Shown: positions 26,190 to 35,208, counted from the stretch's first letter. The stretch is DNA of 64,000 nucleotides from Mesorhizobium norvegicum (GCF_004919685.1 NZ_SMYZ01000015.1:16731-80730), one strand, 5' to 3'. Program-made: numbers and translations. Notes: a model not told the origin generated them from the letters alone.

Positions 26190-27329
26190 ATGTCCGAGTG
26201 GTTGTCCAGGGAAGAAGCGCTCGAGCGCCTTAAGGTGCGGGCACAGACGCTGTACGCCTATGTCAGCCGTGGGCGCATCGGCATGCGGCCCGACCGCGCC
26301 GATCCGCGCCGCAGCCAGTATCGTGCCGACGATATTGCCGCCCTGGCGATCCGCCGGGCACGCGGCCGCAGCCCGTCAGTCATCGCTGAAAGTGCCATTG
26401 CCTGGGGCGAGCCCTCGATCGCAACGGCGATTTCGACCGTCTCGCACGGTCGGCTCGTCTATCGCGGGCAGGACGCCGCAGCGCTTTCTGCATATGCCAC
26501 GTTGGAAGAAGCCGCTGCCGTCCTGTGGGCTCTGCCAGAACCGGTGGCTTTCGAAGCACCGTCGCCGGATGCGCCGCATCAGGCTGGCCGAGCCGCGGCC
26601 TTTGCACGACTTGCCGTGCTTGCCGGCCAGGGACGCCCATCGCTTGGGCGCAGCGCCGCCTCGCTGCATGCCGATGCCGCGCACGCGGTCGGCGTGCTGG
26701 CCGGCGCGCTGGGCGCTCCGGCGGGATCAGGTCCGGTCCATCAACGGCTGGCGCAGGACTGGTCGGTGGATGCCGGCGGCGCCGAAGCGATCCGCCGCGC
26801 GCTTGTCCTGCTTGCCGATCATGAGCTGAATGCGTCGACCTTCGCCGCGCGCGTCGCAGCCTCGACCGGCGCGCCGCTGGCCGCTTGCCTGCTCGCTGGG
26901 CTCGCGACACTATCGGGACCACGTCATGGCGGCGCCGGCGAGGCGGTGATGCAACTGGCCGAGGATGCGGCGCGACATGGCGCCGATGCGACGATCCGGC
27001 GCTGGCTCAGCCATGACCGGCCGCTGCCGGGGTTCGGTCATCAACTCTATCCCGACGGCGACCCCCGGGGGACGGCGCTGCTGTCGGTGATCGAGGTTGA
27101 CGGCACACTATCGTCGCTGCGCGACGCTGCCCTTGCCGCGACCGGAGCGCTCCCCAACATCGACTTTGGGCTGGCCGCGCTGACGCGCAGCCTTGGCTTG
27201 CCGCGCGATGCACCGTTCCGCCTGTTTGCGCTCGCACGCAGCGTCGGCTGGGCCGCGCACACGGTAGAACAGATAACAAGCGGAAGTGTCATCAGGCCGC
27301 GCGGCCGCTATGAGGGCGTGCTGCCTTAG
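26190..27329 (+). CDS. Helix-turn-helix/citrate synthase fusion protein
   Basis: 379 residues. Residues 1-56 form an excisionase/MerR-like winged helix (LSREEALERLKVRAQTLYAYVSRGRI, then RRSQYRADDIAAL). Residues about 75-375 are a citrate synthase domain with HELNAST (His211), GPRHGGAG (His246), GFGHQLYPDGDPRG (His284) and NIDF with Asp325, so all catalytic residues are kept. The fold core is shorter than GltA. A DNA-binding module on a metabolic enzyme suggests metabolite-sensing transcription control or self-regulation, but this is inferred. Divergent from the Glu-variant paralogue. Confidence 0.88.
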   Translation: MSEWLSREEALERLKVRAQTLYAYVSRGRIGMRPDRADPRRSQYRADDIAALAIRRARGRSPSVIAESAIAWGEPSIATAISTVSHGRLVYRGQDAAALSAYATLEEAAAVLWALPEPVAFEAPSPDAPHQAGRAAAFARLAVLAGQGRPSLGRSAASLHADAAHAVGVLAGALGAPAGSGPVHQRLAQDWSVDAGGAEAIRRALVLLADHELNASTFAARVAASTGAPLAACLLAGLATLSGPRHGGAGEAVMQLAEDAARHGADATIRRWLSHDRPLPGFGHQLYPDGDPRGTALLSVIEVDGTLSSLRDAALAATGALPNIDFGLAALTRSLGLPRDAPFRLFALARSVGWAAHTVEQITSGSVIRPRGRYEGVLP

Positions 27330-27373
27330 GTCGCCGATGCGCCGTTGCTATCGGATCTTGCGATCCTAACGGC

Positions 27374-27985
27374 TCACGACATCGTGTCGAGCTTGCGCTG
27401 CATGGCCGCGATCTGATCCTTCAGCTCCTGAAGGTCGTCGGGTTTTTCTGGCGTTTCCTTCCTGGCCGGCTCGGGCGTTGGCGCAGCGGCCGGCGCGGAG
27501 CCAGCGGGCGGGAACGGCGTGAACAGCCGCATCGCGTTCTGGAACATTTCCATGTTGCGGCGTGTCTGTTCCTCCAGCGCCTTGATCGGCGTGGTGATCT
27601 TCATCATGTCGAGCGGCGACTTGCTGATCGCCCCCTTCATCTGCTCGCGAAAGCGTTCCTGCTCCTTGGAAAAGGCGAGCATCGACTGTTCCAGGAAGCT
27701 CGGCACGATCATCTGCATCTGGTCGCCGTAATAGGCGATCAGCTGGCGCAGGAACGGGATCGGCAGCATGTTCTGCCCGTCCTTGTTCTCCAGTTCGAAG
27801 ATGATCTGGGTCAGCACCGGATGCGTAATGTCGTCGCCGGTCTTGGCGTCCTGAACGGTGAACTCCTCGCCCTTCTTGACCATCTCGGCGAGGTCCTCGA
27901 GCGTCACATAGGTGCTGGTGCCGGTGTTGTAGAGGCGGCGATTGGCGTATTTCTTGATGATGATCGGATCGTCTTTAGCGGCCAT
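27374..27985 (-). CDS. phaR: Polyhydroxyalkanoate synthesis repressor PhaR
   Basis: 203 residues. The N-terminal IIIKKYANRRLYNTGTSTYVTLEDLAEMV (about 8-36) is the PHB/PHA accumulation regulator DNA-binding domain, followed by the second PHB_acc domain (LTQIIFELENKDGQNMLPIPFLRQLIAYYGDQMQ). The C-terminus is Pro/Ala-rich ending in a coiled segment (LKDQIAAMQRKLD). PhaR proteins repress phasin and pha genes and bind PHB. It is divergent from phaA, whose upstream region is a likely target. Confidence 0.96.
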   Translation of the reverse strand: MAAKDDPIIIKKYANRRLYNTGTSTYVTLEDLAEMVKKGEEFTVQDAKTGDDITHPVLTQIIFELENKDGQNMLPIPFLRQLIAYYGDQMQMIVPSFLEQSMLAFSKEQERFREQMKGAISKSPLDMMKITTPIKALEEQTRRNMEMFQNAMRLFTPFPPAGSAPAAAPTPEPARKETPEKPDDLQELKDQIAAMQRKLDTMS

Positions 27986-28130
27986 CTACATCCTCCCGGG
28001 GACACCGGCGCGCCTCTGAGTAAGCCGCCGATAACGATTGTGCCTTTTTTGAGGATATGCGCAAAAGCCGCATAATTCCAAGCAGTTTGTGCAGTGCGGG
28101 ATCACTAAATGCTGCATAGCGGGCAAAATA

Positions 28131-28142
28131 TGCTGCGCAGCA
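28131..28142. promoter_or_regulatory. Candidate PhaR operator in the phaR-phaA gap
   Basis: TGCTGCGCAGCA is a perfect 12-bp palindrome. CTGC and GCAG half-sites recur nearby (28080-28095 and 28120). CTGC...GCAG dyads are described for PhaR of other alphaproteobacteria, with a short spacer; here the halves abut. Confidence 0.5.
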
Positions 28143-28284
28143 ATGGACGAACGGCCGCCACGGCAAGGCGCGACCTGCTTGCCGCGCATGGGCGCCATGC
28201 CCATTTCCGGTTTGACTTGGGGTTGGGAAAGGGCAAGAAAAGTCCTCAACGACAGAACAACACCCTTGAAGTCTGGAGAAGAAA

Positions 28285-29463
28285 ATGTCCGCTTCCATCG
28301 TCATTGCCAGTGCGGCGCGCACGCCGGTCGGTTCCTTCAACGGCGCCTTCGCCGCGACCCCGGCGCATGAGCTCGGTGCCGTCGTCATCAGGGAATTGCT
28401 GTCGCGTGCCGGTGTCGAGCCAGGCGAGGTCGACGAGGTCATCCTCGGTCAGGTGCTGACGGCCGCGCAAGGGCAGAACCCGGCCCGCCAGGCATCGATC
28501 AATGCCGGCCTGCCCAAGGAAACCACCGCCTGGGGCCTCAATCAGGTTTGCGGCTCGGGTCTGCGCGCCATTGCGCTCGGCATGCAGCAGATCGCCACCG
28601 GCGATGCCAAGGTGATCATCGCCGGCGGCCAGGAATCGATGTCGCTTTCGACGCATGCCCAGCACCTGCGCGCCGGCGTCAAGATGGGCGACTTCAAGCT
28701 GATCGACACCATGATCAAGGACGGACTGTGGGATGCCTTCAACGGCTATCACATGGGCAACACCGCAGAAAACGTCGCGCGTCAGTTCCAGATCACCCGC
28801 GACGACCAGGACCAGTTTGCGCTGGCCTCGCAGAACAAGGCCGAGGCTGCGCAGAAGGCCGGCAAGTTCAAGGACGAGATCGTCGCCGTCACCATCAAGG
28901 GCAAGAAGGGCGACACCATTGTCGACCAGGACGAGTACATCCGCCACGGCGCCACGATCGACGCCATGACCAAACTGAAGCCGGCTTTCGACAAGGACGG
29001 CACGGTCACCGCCGCCAATGCCTCCGGCATCAATGACGGCGCCGCCGGCGCGCTGCTGATGAGCGAAGCGGAAGCGGTGAGGCGCGGCATCACCCCGCTG
29101 GCGCGCATCGTGTCCTGGGCGACCGCCGGCGTCGATCCGCAGATCATGGGCACCGGACCTATTCCCGCCTCGCGCAAGGCCTTGGAAAAGGCTGGCTGGT
29201 CGATCGGCGATCTCGACCTGGTCGAGGCCAACGAAGCCTTTGCAGCGCAAGCCTGCGCCGTCAACAAGGACATGGGCTGGGATCCCTCGATCGTCAACGT
29301 CAACGGCGGCGCCATCGCCATCGGCCACCCGATCGGCGCTTCGGGCGCCCGTGTCTTCAACACGCTGGTGTTCGAGATGCGCCGGCGCGGCGCCAAGAAG
29401 GGCCTCGCTACGCTCTGCATCGGCGGCGGCATGGGCGTCGCCATGTGCGTGGAAGCACTCTGA
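28285..29463 (+). CDS. phaA: Acetyl-CoA C-acetyltransferase (beta-ketothiolase)
   Basis: Condenses two acetyl-CoA to acetoacetyl-CoA, the first PHB step. 392 residues. The acyl-binding Cys89 in [10 protein letters not shown], the His in [16 protein letters not shown] and the second Cys in [10 protein letters not shown] are present. It precedes phaB by 125 bp; the gap holds a palindromic element. No phaC synthase is in the window. Confidence 0.96.
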   Translation: MSASIVIASAARTPVGSFNGAFAATPAHELGAVVIRELLSRAGVEPGEVDEVILGQVLTAAQGQNPARQASINAGLPKETTAWGLNQVCGSGLRAIALGMQQIATGDAKVIIAGGQESMSLSTHAQHLRAGVKMGDFKLIDTMIKDGLWDAFNGYHMGNTAENVARQFQITRDDQDQFALASQNKAEAAQKAGKFKDEIVAVTIKGKKGDTIVDQDEYIRHGATIDAMTKLKPAFDKDGTVTAANASGINDGAAGALLMSEAEAVRRGITPLARIVSWATAGVDPQIMGTGPIPASRKALEKAGWSIGDLDLVEANEAFAAQACAVNKDMGWDPSIVNVNGGAIAIGHPIGASGARVFNTLVFEMRRRGAKKGLATLCIGGGMGVAMCVEAL

Positions 29464-29471
29464 TAGAAAAG

Positions 29472-29574
29472 TGAATAGCCAATAGGGAGTAGCGAATAGG
29501 GGAGAATGGCGTCAGCGCGACGGGATATCAAATCCCTACTCGCTATTCGCCACTCCCTATTCGCTCGCCCGACC
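29472..29574. repeat. Palindromic element of GAATAGGGAGTAG units between phaA and phaB
   Basis: The left arm contains GAATAGCCAATAGGGAGTAGC; the right arm contains the reverse complements CCCTACTCGCTATTCGCC and ACTCCCTATTCGC. It resembles the element at 5771-5856. In the phaA-phaB transcript it would fold into a long hairpin. Confidence 0.75.
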
Positions 29575-29588
29575 AACGGGAGGAACAT

Positions 29589-30314
29589 ATGACCAAGGTA
29601 GCAATCGTCACGGGCGGATCGCGCGGCATCGGCGCGGCGATCTCGATCGCATTGAAGACCGTCGGCTATTCGGTTGCCGCGAATTATGCCGGCAATGACG
29701 AAGCGGCGGCAAAATTCAAGGCCGAGACCGGCATTCCGGTCTACAAATGGTCGGTCGCCGACTATGATTCCTGCGCCGCCGGCATCAAGCAGGTCGAGGC
29801 CGATCTCGGCCCCGTCTCGGTGCTGGTCAACAATGCCGGCATCACCCGTGACGCCATGTTCCACAAGATCACGCGCGAACAGTGGAAAGAGGTCATCGAC
29901 ACCAACCTGTCCGGCGTCTTCAACATGACGCATCCGCTGTGGAGCGGCATGCGCGACCGCAAGTTCGGCCGGGTCATCACCATCTCCTCGATCAACGGTC
30001 AGAAGGGCCAGGCCGGCCAGGTCAACTATTCCGCCGCCAAGGCCGGCGACATCGGTTTCAGCAAAGCTCTCGCTCAGGAGGGGGCTCGCGCGGGCATCAC
30101 CGTCAACGTCATCTGCCCCGGCTACATCGCCACCGAGATGGTCAAGGCGATCGACGAGAAGGTGCTCAACGAGCGCATCATTCCGCAGATCCCTGTCGGC
30201 CGCCTCGGCGAGCCCGAAGAAATCGCGCGCTGCGTCGTCTTCCTCGCGTCCGAAGATGCCGGCTTCATCACCGGCTCGACCATCACAGCCAATGGCGGCC
30301 AATACTTCGCCTGA
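29589..30314 (+). CDS. phaB: Acetoacetyl-CoA reductase
   Basis: A 241-residue short-chain dehydrogenase making (R)-3-hydroxybutyryl-CoA with NADPH for PHB synthesis. The N-terminal TGGSRGIG, NNAG, ITISSINGQKGQAGQVNYSAAKAG (Ser and Tyr-x-x-x-Lys) and the C-terminal GQYFA ending are typical of PhaB. GGAGG sits 9 bp before the ATG. A terminator follows at 30343. Confidence 0.95.
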   Translation: MTKVAIVTGGSRGIGAAISIALKTVGYSVAANYAGNDEAAAKFKAETGIPVYKWSVADYDSCAAGIKQVEADLGPVSVLVNNAGITRDAMFHKITREQWKEVIDTNLSGVFNMTHPLWSGMRDRKFGRVITISSINGQKGQAGQVNYSAAKAGDIGFSKALAQEGARAGITVNVICPGYIATEMVKAIDEKVLNERIIPQIPVGRLGEPEEIARCVVFLASEDAGFITGSTITANGGQYFA

Positions 30315-30342
30315 CGACGCCGTAATGTAAGTGGAGAGATCG

Positions 30343-30368
30343 ACGGGCCGGCACACCGGCCCGTTTTT
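30343..30368 (+). terminator. Rho-independent terminator after phaB
   Basis: ACGGGCCGG / CCGGCCCGT arms with a CACA loop, followed by a TTTTT run. Confidence 0.85.
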
Positions 30369-31044
30369 CGTTGCCGGCACGGTCCCTTCGATGTGCCCGC
30401 AATGGCTGCTGACCCAATCCGGCACGCAGAGGTTAACAGCGGCCAGCCGCCCTGTGCGAAACCTGTCTCCGAGCCTGTGGATTCTCGGTGGATAAGCTGT
30501 TCACAACACAAGATATTGGGGTGAACAAAACAGGAAGATTCCGGCATCGCTGATTCGTCGCCGATTCGTTCCGGCTTTGAGCGGAACGTTAACGACGACA
30601 GCCGGAATCGCCTGCCAATTCCTTAACGCAGATTAAGAAAGATCAACAATTTCAGAACTTTGGGTGAGGCACGCCAAGCCATTGTGATCGTTTATCGGCA
30701 AAGGTTAACGGCAACACCCTCTTAGCATGAAACGGGCCAGTTCAGCGATTCAGCATGTGGTGCGACTCCCGGTCGCAAAATCCACATGTAGCCGTGAACA
30801 AAAGCTGAATCTGCAGGAGTCACTGATTCGTCGCCGATTCGTTCCAGACTCGTTCTATCCGTTAATTCGCAGCCGGTTGAGAGCTTGACAAAACACCTTC
30901 TCGCCGCCGGCGGAACATTCCGCTTTCGCTTCGCGCCCGAAATCCCTATGTGTCGCCTGTCATACGCGCCACTTGAGGCACGCTCCCGACAACCAGAGGC
31001 CAGAAAGCCTTATTTCCAGGTCCCGGAAGCCTTATTCTAGGTCA
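30369..31044. other. Non-coding region with a 23-bp direct repeat and DnaA-box-like sites
   Basis: No gene-like frame is visible across about 680 bp, and base composition is less GC-rich than its surroundings. An exact 23-bp direct repeat (CTGATTCGTCG...GATTCGTTCC) is at 30550-30572 and 30823-30845, itself made of two GATTCGT units. One-mismatch DnaA-box-like sites are near 30476, 30487 (TTATCCACC on the minus strand) and 30779. No origin-typical neighbours (hemE, gidA, parAB, dnaA) are present, so it is not called an origin. It may instead be a long leader or regulatory region for the helicase gene. Confidence 0.6.
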
Positions 31045-34000
31045 ATGAACATCCAGCCCAAACACTCCGAGCCGCTAATCCTGTCGGGCCGCGACGTGAC
31101 CGCCGTGCTGGGGCCGACCAACACCGGCAAGACCCATCTCGCTATCGAACGCATGGTGGCGCACGAGAGCGGCATCATCGGCCTGCCGCTCAGGCTGCTG
31201 GCGCGTGAGGTCTACGCCCGCGTTTGCGAAAAGGTCGGCGCCCACAAGGTCGCGCTGATCACCGGCGAGGAAAAGATCCAGCCTGCCGGCGCCAAATATT
31301 CGGTCTGCACCGTCGAGGCCATGCCGCGCGAGACCGACGCCGCCTTCGTCGCCATCGACGAGGTGCAGCTTGCCGGCGACCTCGAGCGCGGCCACATCTT
31401 CACCGACCGCATCCTGCATTTGCGCGGCCGCCAGGAAACGCTGCTGCTCGGTGCGGCCACCATGCACGGCATCCTGCAGCGCCTGCTGAGGGGTGTCTCG
31501 GTGGTGACGCGGCCGAGGCTGTCGCATCTTGCCTATGCCGGCTCCAAGAAGCTGACACGCCTGCCGCGGCGCACGGCGATCGTCGCCTTCTCGGCCGACG
31601 AGGTCTACGCCATCGCCGAGCTGATCCGCCGCCAGCAAGGCGGTGCCGCCGTCGTGCTCGGCGCGCTCTCGCCGCGCACCCGCAACGCCCAGGTGGCGCT
31701 GTTCCAGTCCGGCGATGTCGACTATCTCATCGCCACCGACGCCATCGGCATGGGCCTCAACCTCGATCTCGACCACGTCGCCTTCGCCCAGAACCGCAAG
31801 TTCGATGGCTTCCAGTATCGCAACCTGACCGCGGCCGAGCTTGGCCAGATCGCCGGTCGCGCCGGCCGGCATCTGCGCGACGGTACCTTCGGCGTCACCG
31901 GCCAGGTCGACCCGCTGGACGAGGAGCTGATCAAGAAGATCGAAGGCCATGATTTCGATCCTGTGAAGGTGCTGCAGTGGCGCACCGCGCATTTCGACTT
32001 CGCCAGCCTCGATGCGCTGAAGCGCTCGATCGAGACCAACGCCCCGGTCGAGGGACTGACGCGGGCATTGCCTGCCGTCGACGCGCAGGCGCTCGAGCAT
32101 CTGTCGCGCGACGAGGACATCCGCGCGCTTGCCACCAACGCCAAGCGCGTGGCGCTGCTGTGGGAAGCCTGCGCGCTGCCCGACTACCGTAAGATCGCGC
32201 CGGCCCAGCATGCCGACCTCATTGCCTCGATCTACACGGACCTCGCACGCCACGGCCATGTCGACGAGAATTACATGGCCGAACAGGTGCGCCGCGCCGA
32301 CACCACAGAGGGCGATATCGACACGCTGTCGCATCGCATCGCCCAGATCCGCACCTGGACATTCGTGTCGAACCGGCCCGGCTGGCTGGCCGATCAGGCA
32401 CACTGGCAGGAAAAGACGCGCGAAATCGAAGACAGATTGTCGGATGCGCTGCATGAGCGGTTGACGAAACGCTTCGTAGACCGCAGGACTTCCGTCCTCA
32501 TGCGGCGCCTTAGAGAAAATACCATGCCTGAAGCCGAAATTAGTCCTACCGGAACCGTCCTTGTCGAAGGCCACCATGTCGGCGAGTTGCAAGGGTTCCG
32601 CTTCACCGCCGACCAGACCGCCGGCGGTGAAGACGCCAAGGCGGTGCGCACTGCCGCCCAGAAGGCGCTGGCCGCCGAGTTCGAGGCGCGCGCCGAACGC
32701 TTCGGCGCCTCAGCCAATGGCGACATCGCGCTTGGCTCGGACGGCACGCTGCGCTGGATCGGCGCGCCGATCGGCACGCTGGTCTCGGGCGAAGACGCGC
32801 TGAAGCCGCGCCTGGTGCTGCTGGCCGACGAACAACTGACCGGCCCGGCGCGCGACAAGGTCGCCGCGCGTGCCGAGCGGTTCGTCAATTTCCAGATCGA
32901 GTCGCTGCTGAAGCCGCTGGTCGACCTGAAGAACGCCGATCAGATCTCCGGCATCGGCCGCGGCATCGCTTTCCAGCTGGTCGAGAATTTCGGTCTCATC
33001 AACCGACGCGACATCGCTGAGGAGATGAAGTCGCTCGACCAGGAAGGCCGCGCCGCTCTTCGCCGGCTTGGCGTGCGCTTCGGCGCCTACCATGTCTTCG
33101 TGCCGGCGCTGATCAAGCCGGCGCCTGCCGGACTGGTGACGCTGCTGTGGGCGCTGAAGAATGATGGCAAGGACAAGCCAGGCTTTGGCGACGTGGTCCA
33201 TGCGCTCGCCTCGGGCCGCACCTCGGTGGTCATCGACCCGGCCTTCGACAAGACCTTCTACAAGCTTGCCGGCTACCGCAATCTCGGCCGCCGCGCCGTG
33301 CGCATCGACATTCTGGAACGGCTGGCCGACCTGATCCGCCCGGCGACCAACTGGAAGCCCGGCCTCGGCCAGCGTCCGGACGGCGCCTATGACGGCCAGT
33401 CCTTCATGGTGACGCCGCCGATGATGTCGATCCTCGGCGCCACCGCGGACGACATGGAAGAGATCCTCAAAGGTCTCGGCTACCGCGCCGAGCCGAAGCC
33501 GGCCGTCGAGGTCAAGGCGCGGCTCGAAGCACAGGACAATGCCGCGCGCGAAGCGGCGGTGGCGAAGCTTGCGGCGGAAGAGGCTGCACGAGCCGAGCAG
33601 GCCAAAGCGGCCGAAGCCGCGGCAACGGATGCCGCAGCAGAGGCCGCAGTCGAAGGGTCGGAGCCGGCATCGGACACAGTGGCCGTTTCGGAAACGGCGG
33701 CCGAAATTCCCGCCGAAATCATCGCTGACGCCGCGGCGGAACCTGCTGCGCCTGCCGTGGAAGAACAGGCGGACGCTCCGGTCGAAACCGTGCAAGACGA
33801 AGCGCCTGTAGCCGAGGCTGTGGCCGAAGCCGCTGAACCTGCGCCGGTTGAACCGCAGGCAGAGGCTGAAGCTGCCGAGATTGAAGCCGCAGCGGCAGAA
33901 GAAGCCGCACCAGCCGAGCAAGCGGCAGATGCCGCGCCGGAAGAGCCTGCAGCGGCGGCTGAAGTAGCCATCGGCGAACCTATGCCGGAAGCCGAAGCGC

Positions 34001-34461
34001 CAAAACCCATCCTGTTGTGGCGTCAGGGTCGTTTCGAACAGCGCCCGCGCAACCGCGACGACAACCGCAGGAACAATCGCCCGCGCAACGGACAAGCGCG
34101 CGGCCGAAGCGATGCGCCTGCGGATGCCGCCGGCGCACCGGCCGCAGCTGCACCCGGAGAACGCCCGGCCCATGAAGGACGGCGCGATGGAGCCGGCAAG
34201 CCGCGCTTCGACCGCTCGAAGTTCAAACCCAAGCCGCAGGCTGAAGGCGAACAGCGGCGTGACGGCCGGCCGCAAGGCGAGCGTCCCGACCGCCGCGAAG
34301 GCCGTCCCGACTGGAAGGGTGGCAGGCCGGATGGCAAGGGTGGTCCGCAAGGCGGCAAGCCCGCCTTCCAGCCAAAGCCGCGCGAGGAGCGCCCGGTGCG
34401 CTTCGATCCGGACTCGCCCTTTGCCAAGCTCGCCGCATTGCGCGACCAGCTGAAGAAGTAG
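31045..34461 (+). CDS. SUV3-like DEAD/H-type RNA helicase with a long low-complexity tail
   Basis: 1138 residues from the ATG at 31045. Helicase motifs: Walker A GPTNTGKT (23-30), DEVQ (105-108), GAATMH, TDAIGMGLNLD (motif V) and QIAGRAGR (268-275), as in mitochondrial SUV3. After a helical C-terminal core (to about 840) comes a tail of about 290 residues: first an Ala/Glu/Pro-rich acidic part (about 840-980), then an Arg/Gly/Lys/Asp-rich part (about 985-1115) that could bind RNA. The tail makes the protein about 300 residues longer than SUV3. It may act with a degradosome (inference). Confidence 0.9.
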   Translation: MNIQPKHSEPLILSGRDVTAVLGPTNTGKTHLAIERMVAHESGIIGLPLRLLAREVYARVCEKVGAHKVALITGEEKIQPAGAKYSVCTVEAMPRETDAAFVAIDEVQLAGDLERGHIFTDRILHLRGRQETLLLGAATMHGILQRLLRGVSVVTRPRLSHLAYAGSKKLTRLPRRTAIVAFSADEVYAIAELIRRQQGGAAVVLGALSPRTRNAQVALFQSGDVDYLIATDAIGMGLNLDLDHVAFAQNRKFDGFQYRNLTAAELGQIAGRAGRHLRDGTFGVTGQVDPLDEELIKKIEGHDFDPVKVLQWRTAHFDFASLDALKRSIETNAPVEGLTRALPAVDAQALEHLSRDEDIRALATNAKRVALLWEACALPDYRKIAPAQHADLIASIYTDLARHGHVDENYMAEQVRRADTTEGDIDTLSHRIAQIRTWTFVSNRPGWLADQAHWQEKTREIEDRLSDALHERLTKRFVDRRTSVLMRRLRENTMPEAEISPTGTVLVEGHHVGELQGFRFTADQTAGGEDAKAVRTAAQKALAAEFEARAERFGASANGDIALGSDGTLRWIGAPIGTLVSGEDALKPRLVLLADEQLTGPARDKVAARAERFVNFQIESLLKPLVDLKNADQISGIGRGIAFQLVENFGLINRRDIAEEMKSLDQEGRAALRRLGVRFGAYHVFVPALIKPAPAGLVTLLWALKNDGKDKPGFGDVVHALASGRTSVVIDPAFDKTFYKLAGYRNLGRRAVRIDILERLADLIRPATNWKPGLGQRPDGAYDGQSFMVTPPMMSILGATADDMEEILKGLGYRAEPKPAVEVKARLEAQDNAAREAAVAKLAAEEAARAEQAKAAEAAATDAAAEAAVEGSEPASDTVAVSETAAEIPAEIIADAAAEPAAPAVEEQADAPVETVQDEAPVAEAVAEAAEPAPVEPQAEAEAAEIEAAAAEEAAPAEQAADAAPEEPAAAAEVAIGEPMPEAEAPKPILLWRQGRFEQRPRNRDDNRRNNRPRNGQARGRSDAPADAAGAPAAAAPGERPAHEGRRDGAGKPRFDRSKFKPKPQAEGEQRRDGRPQGERPDRREGRPDWKGGRPDGKGGPQGGKPAFQPKPREERPVRFDPDSPFAKLAALRDQLKK

Positions 34462-34479
34462 GCCAGAGCCGGATGATTT

Positions 34480-34577
34480 CAGGTCGAATCGACCTGAGAT
34501 CTGAATCCGCCTCTAAACTAAGAGATAGAGCATGATGTCGTCCGAAAACCGCTTCGCACTTTTCGGCATCATGCTCT
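34480..34577. repeat. Paired palindromic repeats after the helicase gene
   Basis: Two parts: CAGGTCGA-A-TCGACCTG (34480-34496), and AGAGCATGATG / CATCATGCTCT arms (34527-34577) enclosing CCGAAAA / TTTTCGG. The second is a strongly recognisable dispersed rhizobial element. Confidence 0.8.
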
Positions 34578-34586
34578 AGCGCTTCG

Positions 34587-34973
34587 ATGGTTGCTGAAGG
34601 CCGCCAGCGTATCGACAAATGGCTGTTCTTCTCGCGCGCCGTGAAATCACGCTCGCTGGCGGCAAAGTTGGTCGTCGCCGGGCGGGTTCGCATCAATCGC
34701 GACAAAGCAGCGCAGGCCTCCGATCAGGTCAAGCCTGGCGACGTGCTGACCATCACGCTCGAGCGGCGCATCTTCATCTGGAAGGTGCTCGGCGCCGGTA
34801 CACGACGCGGCCCGGCCGAGGAGGCCCGCACGCTCTACGAGGATATGTCGCCGCCGCCCGCACCGAAGGGCGAGGCCCCTCCCGATGCAATTCCGGGGCT
34901 GCGCGAGGCCGGCAGCGGCCGCCCGACCAAGAAGGAACGCCGCCAAACCGACCGTTTGCTTGGCGAAGACTGA
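34587..34973 (+). CDS. S4-domain RNA-binding protein (Hsp15/HslR-like)
   Basis: 128 residues. An N-terminal S4 domain (QRIDKWLFFSRAVKSRSLAAKLVVAGRVRINRDKAAQASDQVKPGD) is close to Hsp15, which recycles stalled 50S subunits carrying nascent chains. The C-terminus is Pro- and Arg/Lys-rich. It follows the RNA helicase gene by 125 bp, on the same strand. Confidence 0.92.
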   Translation: MVAEGRQRIDKWLFFSRAVKSRSLAAKLVVAGRVRINRDKAAQASDQVKPGDVLTITLERRIFIWKVLGAGTRRGPAEEARTLYEDMSPPPAPKGEAPPDAIPGLREAGSGRPTKKERRQTDRLLGED

Positions 34974-34974
34974 C

Positions 34975-35018
34975 GCATGTCGTCCCAAAATGCGTAGCGA
35001 TTTGGGGCAACGACACGC
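34975..35018. repeat. GCATGTCGT-type palindromic repeat
   Basis: GCATGTCGTCCCAAAATGCG pairs imperfectly with the reverse (TTTGGGGCAACGACACG). A better-preserved copy is at 51986-52030. Confidence 0.6.
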
Positions 35019-35208
35019 CTGGGGCAAAAACTGAACCCGGCAAACAAGACACTGCGCGGGACATGACTGACTTCCGCCGGGCCTGCCGTCTGGAATTCCA
35101 TTCCGGAAACACCGGCACCTCCCGCAATGGCTACCCTTGCAAGCGGCCGATAAAGGCGTTACCTGACGGAAAAAGCCCAACAAAAATGGGACGTCCCGGA
35201 GCCGACCG

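Noticed and set aside
30369..31044. A chromosomal replication origin in the gap before the helicase
   Set aside because: Only scattered one-mismatch DnaA-box-like sites are present and none of the usual neighbours (hemE, gidA, parAB, dnaA). Skew data were not available.
31045..34461. A frameshift or fusion of two proteins in the long helicase gene
   Set aside because: The frame is continuous and the tail composition changes gradually without a second domain or an internal ribosome site.
34975..35018. Ferredoxin attenuator upstream of fdxA
   Set aside because: The sequence matches the dispersed GCATGTCGT repeat family found again at 51986-52030, so it is better explained as a repeat.
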